Assembly: GCA_900554465.1 (NCBI GenBank)
Contig: USHF01000067.1
Span: forward strand, 1 to 7,438
Reading direction: 5' to 3'
Origin: an uncultured Collinsella sp.
GTDB lineage: Bacteria > Actinomycetota > Coriobacteriia > Coriobacteriales > Coriobacteriaceae
DNA: 7,438 nt
Below, piece after piece: positions 1 to 4,755 of the stretch. Positions within the stretch are counted from its first letter, which is position 1. Every line of letters begins with the position of its first letter. Under the pieces are notes generated by a model. The model was given only the letters and a program-made list of their open reading frames with translations. It was not told where the DNA came from and made no database searches. A program made the position numbers and the translations under genes.

Positions 1-1694
1 ATCTTGCCGGCGTCCATAGCGGAGCCACCGCCGACGGCGATGATGACGTCCGGCTCAAAGAGAGCCATCTGCTTGGCGCCGCGACGTGCGCACTGCAGCG
101 ACGGATCGGGCTCGACGTCGTAGAAGCAGTCGTGGGCAATGCCCATCTCGTCGAGCTTGGCCTCGATGGCGCGGGTGTTGCCATTCTTGAAGAGGAACTG
201 GTCGGTGACGATGAAGGCGCGCTTCTTGCCCATGACGTTGCCCAGCTCGTCGAGGGCGACGGGCGTGGAACCCTTCTTGAAGTAGACCTTCTCGGGAGCG
301 CGGAACCACAGCATGTTCTCACGGCGCTCGGCCACAGTCTTAACGTTGATCAAGTGCTTCACCCCAACGTTCTCGGAGACGGAGTTGCCGCCCCAGGAGC
401 CGCAGCCCAGGGTCAGAGACGGCTTCATGCCAAAGTTGTACAGGTCACCGATGCCGCCGTGCGAAGACGGGGTGTTGATGACGATACGGCAGGCCTTCAT
501 GACGTGCTCGAACAGGCTGATCTTCTCGGCCTGGGCGGGGTGCACGTACAGAGAGGCGGTGTGGCCCGGGCCACCGGCGAGCACCAGGTGCTCGGCCTTG
601 TCGACGGCCTCCTGGAAGTCCTTGGCGTGATACATAGCCAGGACCGGGGAGAGCTTCTCGTGGGAGAACTCCTCCTTGGCGGGGTCGGTGGAGGTGACCT
701 CGGCGATCAGGATCTTGGTCTTGGCGGGAACCTCGATACCGGCGAGCTCGGCGATCTTGGCGGCAGCCATGCCGGGGATGCGGTGGTCGAGAGCGCCGTT
801 CTTGAACATGGCGGCACGCAGGGCCTCCATCTCGGCGCCCTGCTTGACGAAGTAGCAGCCGCGCTTCTGGAACTCGGCCTTGACCTGGTCATAGATGGTG
901 TCGATGACGGTCACGGACTGCTCGGAAGCGCAGATCATGCCGTTGTCGAAGGTCTTGGAGTGGATGATGGAGTTGACGGCGAGCAGCACGTCGGCGGTGT
1001 CGTCGATGACGACCGGGGTGTTACCGGCGCCAACGCCCAGGGCGGGCTTGCCCGAGGAGTATGCAGCCTTGACCATGCCCGGGCCGCCGGTGGCGAGGAT
1101 GATGTCGACGTCGCGCATGACCATGTTGGTCAGCTCGATGGAGGGGACATCGACCCAGCCGATGATGCCCTCGGGGGCACCGGCCTTGACGGCGGCGTCA
1201 AGTACGAGCTTGGCGGCGGCGATGGTGCACTTGGCGGCAGCCGGGTGCGGGGAGATGATGATGGCGTTGCGGGTCTTCAGGCTGATCAGCGTCTTGAAGA
1301 TCGCGGTGGAGGTGGGGTTGGTCGTCGGGATGACGGCGCCCACGATGCCGATGGGCTCGGCGATCTTGGTGATGCCGTAAGCCTCGTCGCGCTCCAGGAC
1401 ACCACAGGTCTTGGTGTTCTTGTAAGCGTTGTAGATGTACTCTGCGGCGTAGTGGTTCTTGATGACCTTGTCCTCAAGAACGCCGCGGCCGGTCTCCTCG
1501 ATGGCCATCTTCGCCAACGGGATACGAGCCTTGTTGGCGGCCATGGCGGCCTCATAGAAGATCTTGTCGACCTGCTCCTGCGTGTACGTAGCAAAAAGCG
1601 CCTGGGCCTCTCGCATCTGAGCGAGCTTAGCCTCAAGCGCCTCTACGTTGTCCACAATTGCGGGAGTAGTGTTTTCCGGTGACTTTTTCACCAT
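1..1694 (-). CDS. adhE: Bifunctional acetaldehyde-CoA/alcohol dehydrogenase AdhE (3' end beyond window)
   Basis: AdhE reduces acetyl-CoA to acetaldehyde and then to ethanol with two NADH, regenerating NAD+ in fermentation; family members assemble into cytoplasmic spirosome filaments. The window holds 564 codons of a protein usually near 870 residues. Residues 1 to about 450 are the aldehyde dehydrogenase domain: GAVIPTTNPTS near 119-129, ATGGPGMVKAAYSSGKP near 201-216, and the catalytic cysteine C255 in FDNGMICASEQ. The linker WGGNSVSEN and ENMLWFR near 458 leads into the iron-dependent alcohol dehydrogenase domain, whose NAD-binding GGGSAMDAGK (555-564) sits at the window edge. The iron-binding histidines would lie outside. 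The ATG at 1694-1692 is preceded by AAGGAG (1706-1701) with 6 nt spacing. No frameshift or internal stop was seen. Family assignment is very secure; that the missing part is intact is assumed. Confidence 0.96.
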   Translation of the reverse strand, partial: MVKKSPENTTPAIVDNVEALEAKLAQMREAQALFATYTQEQVDKIFYEAAMAANKARIPLAKMAIEETGRGVLEDKVIKNHYAAEYIYNAYKNTKTCGVLERDEAYGITKIAEPIGIVGAVIPTTNPTSTAIFKTLISLKTRNAIIISPHPAAAKCTIAAAKLVLDAAVKAGAPEGIIGWVDVPSIELTNMVMRDVDIILATGGPGMVKAAYSSGKPALGVGAGNTPVVIDDTADVLLAVNSIIHSKTFDNGMICASEQSVTVIDTIYDQVKAEFQKRGCYFVKQGAEMEALRAAMFKNGALDHRIPGMAAAKIAELAGIEVPAKTKILIAEVTSTDPAKEEFSHEKLSPVLAMYHAKDFQEAVDKAEHLVLAGGPGHTASLYVHPAQAEKISLFEHVMKACRIVINTPSSHGGIGDLYNFGMKPSLTLGCGSWGGNSVSENVGVKHLINVKTVAERRENMLWFRAPEKVYFKKGSTPVALDELGNVMGKKRAFIVTDQFLFKNGNTRAIEAKLDEMGIAHDCFYDVEPDPSLQCARRGAKQMALFEPDVIIAVGGGSAMDAGK

Positions 1695-1747
1695 TTGTGT
1701 CTCCTTGCGATCGGAGATTTACCCTACGCCTTGCATGATAGCAAGAA

Positions 1748-1778
1748 ATTATTCGGCGAACGGTAAGATTCGTGTAAA
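1748..1778 (-). promoter_or_regulatory. Candidate adhE promoter
   Basis: On the minus strand, TTTACA (1778-1773) resembles a -35 box and AATAAT (1753-1748) resembles a -10 box, each matching five of six consensus positions. The 19-bp spacer is slightly long. Transcription would start near 1740, giving a leader of about 45 nt before the adhE start. This is a consensus match only. No Rex-type TTGTNNANNNNTNNACAA palindrome was recognised nearby. Confidence 0.4.
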
Positions 1779-1788
1779 AGGCACACTA

Positions 1789-1814
1789 AAACGCTTCAAT
1801 CAAATGAAACGCTT
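1789..1814. repeat. Direct repeat AAACGCTT x2 upstream of adhE promoter
   Basis: AAACGCTT occurs at 1789-1796 and again at 1807-1814, 18 bp start to start, and lies upstream of the candidate adhE -35 box, where an activator or repressor could bind. The central CG in an A/T-rich frame is reminiscent of LacI-family or cre-like half-palindromes, but neither copy fits the cre consensus exactly. The regulatory role is inferred. Confidence 0.35.
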
Positions 1815-1825
1815 TAACTAGTGCA

Positions 1826-2380
1826 TTGCCCCGCTCATTGGGGACAGACTTACATGAGTATTTCAATCGGAAAACGGGAAGAACGGGGCATCTGTTTGAT
1901 AATCGCTATTCGCGGGTCGCGGTTGAGTCGGACACGCAGGCGGTGCAGCTGATCGACTATATTCATCTCAATCCCGTGAAGGGTGCGATTGACTCGCTCG
2001 AGGCGTACCGCTGGTCAAGCTATAAGGCGTATCAGCTGGGCTATGATCCCTTTGACATCTGTGATGCGGCCCCTATGCTCGATATTGTCGGAGGCTCCCG
2101 TCGCTATTGCGAGCATCTCAAGGAAGTTGCCGGGCGCATCTGGTCAGTGGAGGTTCTTCCACGCCGGCGGATCCACGATGAGGATGCCCTTTCCGTTGCG
2201 CGCGAAGTCCTGCCGAGCATAGATCCTGCGCTGCTCAAGGCCCTGCCTCGTCCCGAACGCGATGCCTGCCTGCTGAGGCTCAGGAGGGCGCATCTCACGG
2301 TCAAGCAAATTTCCCGTATCACCGGCATCGGCGCTACAAGTGTAACCAAGGCCACCGCGGGCTGGAACGAGGCGGCGTGA
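1826..2380 (+). pseudogene. REP-associated tyrosine transposase (RAYT), N-terminally truncated
   Basis: RAYTs are single-domain HUH/Y1 nucleases of the IS200-like family that cut and rejoin single-stranded DNA at REP hairpins. The open frame, counted from a TTG codon at 1826 (184 residues), matches the family's second half: YFNRKTGRTGHLFDNRY (12-28), DYIHLNPVKG with the presumed nucleophile Y45, and WSSYKAY near 63-69. A C-terminal helix-turn-helix-like segment, LTVKQISRITGIGATSVTK, follows near 156-174. The N-terminal half with the metal-binding HUH histidines is missing, since upstream lie only the repeat and the adhE promoter. Residues 4-11 are encoded by the inverted repeat itself. There is no in-frame ATG near the start and no convincing ribosome binding site. 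I read it as a remnant without activity of its own; a functional short protein cannot be fully excluded. Confidence 0.75.
1834..1859 (+). repeat. Left 26-bp inverted repeat, REP-like
   Basis: The stretch beginning CTCATTGGGGACAGAC is the exact reverse complement of 2437-2462, 26 of 26 bases. It can fold on itself: CTCAT (1834-1838) pairs with ATGAG (1854-1858) around a 15-nt loop containing GGGGACAGAC. This short stem with a conserved loop is what is expected of a REP element recognised by a RAYT transposase. A degenerate partial copy, CATTGCCCC (1824-1832), sits just outside, mirroring the stacked copies on the right. Confidence 0.8.
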
Positions 2381-2413
2381 GGCAGGGGCCGAACCGCTGC
2401 CGGCATGCGTAAT

Positions 2414-2479
2414 GTCTGTCCCCAATGCGTGAAAACACTCATGTAAGTCTGTCCCCAATGAGTGTGTCCCCAATGAGTG
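2414..2479. repeat. Right repeat cluster: three stacked copies of the REP-like unit
   Basis: Three same-direction copies share TGTCCCCAATG: a diverged one at 2414-2431 (GTCTGTCCCCAATGCGTG), the full inverted-repeat copy at 2437-2464, and a partial one at 2465-2479 (TGTCCCCAATGAGTG). The full copy can form an 8-bp stem, ACACTCAT (2435-2442) with ATGAGTGT (2458-2465), around a 15-nt loop containing GTCTGTCCCC. The last copy ends one base before the terminator of the facing rpmB gene. Confidence 0.75.
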
Positions 2480-2480
2480 C

Positions 2481-2513
2481 AAAAAGGCGCCCTCCGTTGG
2501 GGAGGACGCCTTT
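2481..2513 (-). terminator. Intrinsic terminator of rpmB
   Basis: AAAGGCG (2483-2489) pairs with CGCCTTT (2507-2513) and, after one C/A mismatch, CCTCC (2491-2495) pairs with GGAGG (2501-2505), leaving a 5-nt loop. Read on the minus strand, the stem is followed by TTTTT (2485-2481), as expected for a Rho-independent terminator about 70 nt after the rpmB stop. In the plus direction only a short T-run follows, so it may act weakly on the RAYT side as well. Confidence 0.8.
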
Positions 2514-2534
2514 GGTAAGTTCTATATGAACGCG

Positions 2535-2578
2535 AGGTCTTTGACCCGGAGAGTCCGAGGTACTTGTTGGTAAGACCT
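2535..2578 (-). other. Structured rpmB 3' untranslated segment
   Basis: AGGTCTT (2535-2541) is the exact complement of AAGACCT (2572-2578), with a small CGGA/TCCG hairpin inside (2547-2557). It lies just after the rpmB stop and before the terminator. It might stabilise the 3' end of the mRNA, or it may be chance pairing. No protein or known RNA family was recognised. Confidence 0.25.
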
Positions 2579-2581
2579 TAT

Positions 2582-2770
2582 TTAGGAGCGCGCAACCTTG
2601 CCGGACTTGAGGCAGGTGGAGCAAACGTTCATCTTGCGACGGTGACCATCGACGACGACGTAGACGCGCTGGATGTTGGGGCGGAACTTACGGTTGGTGA
2701 CGCGGTGAGAGTGGCTGATGGAGCGACCGGCAACGGGGTGCTTACCGCAAACTTCGCAAACTTTGGACAT
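2582..2770 (-). CDS. rpmB: 50S ribosomal protein L28 (bL28), zinc-ribbon type
   Basis: L28 is a small basic protein of the large ribosomal subunit. The 62-residue product has the family's opening, MSKVCEVCGKHPVAGRSISH, the central RVTNRKFRPNIQRVYV, and the closing VCSTCLKSGKVARS. Cysteine pairs C5/C8 and C50/C53 form the zinc-ribbon seen in the C+ form of L28; zinc-independent paralogues lack them. The frame is open further upstream to 2818, but the ATG at 2770-2768 is chosen because AAGGAGG (2784-2778) lies 7 nt before it and the length then fits the family. It stands alone with its own promoter and terminator, divergent from the pyr operon. Confidence 0.96.
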   Translation of the reverse strand: MSKVCEVCGKHPVAGRSISHSHRVTNRKFRPNIQRVYVVVDGHRRKMNVCSTCLKSGKVARS

Positions 2771-2824
2771 AACTGACCCTCCTTGGGCGACAAACGAACA
2801 TGTCGCGTTAACAAACAAGCCTGA

Positions 2825-2833
2825 ACTATAGCA
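2825..2833 (-). promoter_or_regulatory. Candidate rpmB promoter (extended -10)
   Basis: The minus strand reads TGCTATAGT (2833-2825), an extended -10 element (TGnTATAAT-like, five of six matches in the hexamer). No well-spaced -35 box is evident; the nearest candidate, TTTACG, is 21 bp away, and extended -10 promoters often lack a strong one. Start of transcription would be near 2818, giving a leader of about 48 nt. Confidence 0.5.
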
Positions 2834-2961
2834 CAGAAGTCACTCCCTGTGCGTAAACTACACAGAGATATTCCTCTTTTGGCGATAGTGCGCACGCCAC
2901 GGCCCTGGACGTAGATCCGATTTGCGTGCAGCAGAGGGGATTATGCCAGCTCGCAACAAGG

Positions 2962-2990
2962 TTTTCAAGCTCGTCCCACAAATATATATA
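2962..2990 (+). promoter_or_regulatory. Candidate pyr operon promoter
   Basis: TTTTCA (2962-2967) and TATATA (2985-2990) are separated by 17 bp and resemble -35 and -10 boxes. Transcription from near 2998 would yield a leader of about 225 nt upstream of pyrR, long enough for the attenuator structures at 3086-3182. A later alternative, TTGACC at 3073-3078, lacks a convincing -10 box and would start inside the antiterminator. Confidence 0.4.
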
Positions 2991-2991
2991 G

Positions 2992-3021
2992 GTTTATGGA
3001 GCGCCTGCGCCCGTTTATGGA
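2992..3021. repeat. Direct repeat GTTTATGGA x2 at the start of the pyr leader
   Basis: GTTTATGGA occurs at 2992-3000 and 3013-3021, exactly 21 bp (two helical turns) apart, with the GC-rich palindrome GCGCCTGCGC (3001-3010) between them. The pair sits immediately downstream of the candidate pyr -10 box. An operator role is possible but purely inferred. Confidence 0.35.
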
Positions 3022-3085
3022 TTGCTTTGTATTTATGCTCGCAATTACGCTCGAGGTTGGCTACACTATTCGTTGACCATTAAAG

Positions 3086-3100
3086 GGGTACGAGATACCC
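3086..3100 (+). promoter_or_regulatory. Possible anti-antiterminator hairpin of the pyr leader
   Basis: GGGTA (3086-3090) pairs with TACCC (3096-3100) around the loop CGAGA. Forming it would occupy the 5' arm of the antiterminator (3094-3103) and so favour termination, the position where PyrR is expected to act. The stem is only 5 bp and the loop does not match the Bacillus PyrR-binding consensus, so the assignment is weak. Confidence 0.3.
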
Positions 3101-3147
3101 ACATGGAATTACATAGCTGCCAAAGAGCAGCCCTTCCTGTGGGTGTC
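3094..3147 (+). promoter_or_regulatory. pyr leader antiterminator hairpin
   Basis: GATACCCACA (3094-3103) pairs with TGTGGGTGTC (3138-3147), ten pairs with one G-U. After a bulged T, GGAA (3105-3108) pairs with TTCC (3134-3137), and an inner GCTGC/GCAGC hairpin (3116-3131) closes the apex. Its 3' arm shares 3142-3147 with the 5' arm of the following terminator, so the two structures cannot coexist. This is the expected logic of a transcription attenuator ahead of pyrR, with the terminator forming when this hairpin is disrupted. Confidence 0.7.
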
Positions 3148-3182
3148 TGGTCCGCTTTAAGCGGTCGGGCATCTATTTTTTT
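3142..3182 (+). terminator. pyr leader intrinsic terminator (attenuator)
   Basis: Bases 3142-3155 pair with 3161-3173: four G-C pairs next to the loop (CCGC/GCGG), a bulged T at 3151, then nine further pairs including four G-U wobbles. TATTTTTTT (3174-3182) follows at once. The terminator lies 39 nt before the pyrR start, so read-through is needed for operon expression. Control by PyrR bound to UMP/UTP is the established mechanism for this operon type; the sequence shows only the RNA architecture. Confidence 0.75.
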
Positions 3183-3217
3183 GACTGTGTCAGCAGTCAA
3201 GACATGTGAGGAAGGAG
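3181..3217 (+). promoter_or_regulatory. Hairpin and ribosome binding site ahead of pyrR
   Basis: TTGACTG (3181-3187) pairs perfectly with CAGTCAA (3194-3200) around TGTCAG, directly after the terminator's T-run. The ribosome binding site AAGGAG (3212-3217) follows, 4 nt before the pyrR ATG. Between them, TGTGAGG (3205-3211) fits the NGNGAGG part of the PyrR-binding consensus ARUCCNGNGAGGYU, although the flanking positions match poorly and no enclosing stem was found. Translational control here is a speculation. Confidence 0.35.
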
Positions 3218-3221
3218 ATCG

Positions 3222-3806
3222 ATGGGCACGACTTCCCCCAAGGCGGTCATCATGGACGAGACCGCCGTCAATCGAGCGATGACCCGCATCGCGCACGAGA
3301 TTCTCGAGCGCAACGAGGGCTGTGAAGACCTCGCTCTGGTCGGCATCGTCACGCGCGGCGACCTTCTGGCAAAGAAGCTCGCTGAGGAGATCAAGGAGAT
3401 CGAGGGCGTCGACGTTCCGCTCGGCAGCCTCGACATCAGCTTCTACCGCGATGACTACGCTACCAATTTCGCTCCCGCGATCCACGCCACCAACATTCCC
3501 TTTAGCGTCGACGGCAAACGCGTCGTGCTGGTGGACGACATCCTGTATACGGGCCGTACCATCCGCGCCGCTCTCGACGCCGTCATGGACCTGGGTCGTC
3601 CGAGCCGCATCGAGCTGGCGGTCCTCGTCGACCGCGGCCACCGCGAGCTCCCCATCTCGCCGGACTTTGTCGGCAAGAACGTTCCCTCGTCGCATGAGGA
3701 GAACGTGCACCTATATATGAAGGAAGTCGACGGCCACACCGCCGTCGAGATCAACGACGTCGCGCCGGGTTCCCACGTGGGCTCCGCGCCGCTGGGAGGT
3801 GAGTAG
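3222..3806 (+). CDS. pyrR: PyrR, pyr operon RNA-binding regulator / uracil phosphoribosyltransferase
   Basis: PyrR binds pyr mRNA when UMP or UTP is abundant and promotes termination; many members also make UMP from uracil and PRPP. The 194-residue protein opens with AVIMDETAVNRAMTRIAHEILERN (8-31), typical of PyrR, and has LVGIVTRGDLLAKKL (39-53), LDISFYRDD (70-78) and the PRPP-binding loop VVLVDDILYTGRT (101-113). It is about 13 residues longer at the C terminus than the 181-residue Bacillus protein, ending in a Gly/Pro/Ser-rich tail. The ATG at 3222 follows AAGGAG by 4 nt. As first gene behind the attenuator it would control its own operon. Its stop lies just before, or overlaps, the pyrB start, implying translational coupling. 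Assignment to PyrR is secure; the enzymatic activity is from the family. Confidence 0.96.
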   Translation: MGTTSPKAVIMDETAVNRAMTRIAHEILERNEGCEDLALVGIVTRGDLLAKKLAEEIKEIEGVDVPLGSLDISFYRDDYATNFAPAIHATNIPFSVDGKRVVLVDDILYTGRTIRAALDAVMDLGRPSRIELAVLVDRGHRELPISPDFVGKNVPSSHEENVHLYMKEVDGHTAVEINDVAPGSHVGSAPLGGE

Positions 3807-3810
3807 TACC

Positions 3811-4755
3811 GTGGCGTTCAACCATAAGCACCTGATCGACATTACCGAGTACTCCGAAGAGGATATCAAGCTCATCCTCGAGACCGCCAAGGCGTTCTCC
3901 GAGGTCAACGAGCGTGCCATCAAGAAGGTCCCCACGCTCAAGGGCAAGACCATTGTCAACATGTTCAACGAGCCCTCGACGCGCACCCGCAGCTCCTTCG
4001 AGCTTGCCGAGAAGCGTCTTTCGGCCGACAGCCTTAACTTCGGCGGCTCCTCGACCTCCACGGTCAAGGGCGAGAGCCTCGTCGACACCGTCGAGACCCT
4101 CAACGCTTATAAGATCGACTGCATCGTCGTACGCGACAAGCACGCCGGCGCTCCCTACATCGTCACGCAGAACTCGCCCGCGAGCGTCATCTGCGCCGGC
4201 GACGGCAAGCACAACCATCCCACGCAGGCCCTGCTCGACCTGTACACCATCTGGGAGCACAAGGGTGACTTCCACGGTTTGAAGGTCGCCGTCGTCGGCG
4301 ATATCGCGCACTCCCGCGTCTGCGGCTCGCTGATCCCCGCCCTTAAGATTATGGGCTGCGAGACCTGCGCCGTCGCCCCCGGCACGCTGCTGCCGCCGTC
4401 GCCCGAGGTCCTGGGCTGCGACCACGTGACGAGCGACCTCGATTCCGTCCTGCCCGAGCTGGACGTCGTCTACATGCTGCGCGTGCAGCAGGAGCGCCTC
4501 GAGGGTGCCCCGTTCCCGACCATTCGCGAGTACCACAAGCTCTTCGGCCTGACCAAGGACCGCGAGAAGCTCATGAAGCCCGACGCAATCATCTGCCACC
4601 CGGGCCCCATCAACCGCGGCGTCGAGTTCGATTCCTATATGGCCGACCACCCGCAACGCTCCGTCATCCTGGAGCAGGTCTACGCCGGTATCTGCGTGCG
4701 TATGGCTATCCTGTATCTGCTGCTTGGAGGTGCCGATAATGGCCTTGCTTCTTAA
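3811..4755 (+). CDS. pyrB: Aspartate carbamoyltransferase catalytic subunit
   Basis: PyrB condenses carbamoyl phosphate and L-aspartate to N-carbamoyl-L-aspartate, the committed step of pyrimidine synthesis. Counted from GTG at 3811 the protein has 314 residues, normal for the family. It shows the carbamoyl phosphate site NMFNEPSTRTRSSFE with STRTR at 56-60, GSSTSTVKGES with K86, GDGKHNHPTQALLDLYTI with HPTQ at 136-139, VVYMLRVQQER, and HPGPINRGVEF from residue 263. The start is uncertain: GTG at 3799 is in frame and overlaps pyrR, but GGAGGTGA (3795-3802) is 8 nt before GTG 3811, which favours the latter. No regulatory subunit gene pyrI follows, so it is likely the unregulated trimer type. 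Its end overlaps the pyrC start by 17 bp. Confidence 0.95.
   Translation: MAFNHKHLIDITEYSEEDIKLILETAKAFSEVNERAIKKVPTLKGKTIVNMFNEPSTRTRSSFELAEKRLSADSLNFGGSSTSTVKGESLVDTVETLNAYKIDCIVVRDKHAGAPYIVTQNSPASVICAGDGKHNHPTQALLDLYTIWEHKGDFHGLKVAVVGDIAHSRVCGSLIPALKIMGCETCAVAPGTLLPPSPEVLGCDHVTSDLDSVLPELDVVYMLRVQQERLEGAPFPTIREYHKLFGLTKDREKLMKPDAIICHPGPINRGVEFDSYMADHPQRSVILEQVYAGICVRMAILYLLLGGADNGLAS

Larger units (their letters stand above)
1834..2479. mobile_element. REPtron-like unit: RAYT remnant between inverted REP-like repeats
   Basis: The unit comprises the 26-bp left repeat, the truncated RAYT frame and the right repeat cluster, wedged between the adhE promoter and the rpmB terminator. The perfect 26-bp inverted repeats enclose about 630 bp. 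No target-site duplication was seen, which fits Y1 transposition, a process that does not create one. RAYT genes flanked by inverted REPs are an established arrangement, but whether this unit still moves, or is moved in trans by a complete RAYT elsewhere in the genome, cannot be told here. Confidence 0.6.
2771..3221. other. Divergent rpmB-pyrR intergenic region, no protein gene
   Basis: This 451-bp stretch holds the rpmB promoter on its left, then 2834-2961, in which I recognise no gene, RNA or repeat, and then a candidate pyr promoter and long pyr leader on its right. It is more A/T-rich than the neighbouring genes, with ATATATATA at 2982-2990. Short open frames here lack family resemblance and good ribosome binding sites. 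Confidence 0.7.

Noticed and set aside
132..1682. A 516-residue open frame antisense to adhE
   Set aside because: It is the complementary-strand shadow of adhE: low-complexity Gly/Val/Asp/Leu composition, no family resemblance, and a coding strand with clear AdhE motifs opposite.
1834..2479. A CRISPR array, because of repeated GTCTGTCCCC units
   Set aside because: Only three to four unequal copies, no regular spacers, inverted ends around a transposase remnant and no cas genes.
2144..2482. Minus-strand open frames opposite the RAYT remnant
   Set aside because: They include repeat-derived residues and the antisense of a recognisable transposase; no independent family signal.
2582..2818. A longer L28 starting at 2818 (78 residues)
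   Set aside because: The added 16 residues do not resemble L28, and the ATG at 2770 has a strong ribosome binding site and the family-typical N terminus.
3073..3101. A pyr promoter with -35 TTGACC at 3073-3078
   Set aside because: At a spacing of 17 bp the -10 position reads TACCCA, a poor match, and transcription from it would begin within the antiterminator arm.
3022..3282. An 86-residue open frame across the pyr leader, possibly a leader peptide
   Set aside because: It runs into pyrR in another frame, has no ribosome binding site, and shows no run of regulatory codons; the RNA hairpins explain this region better.
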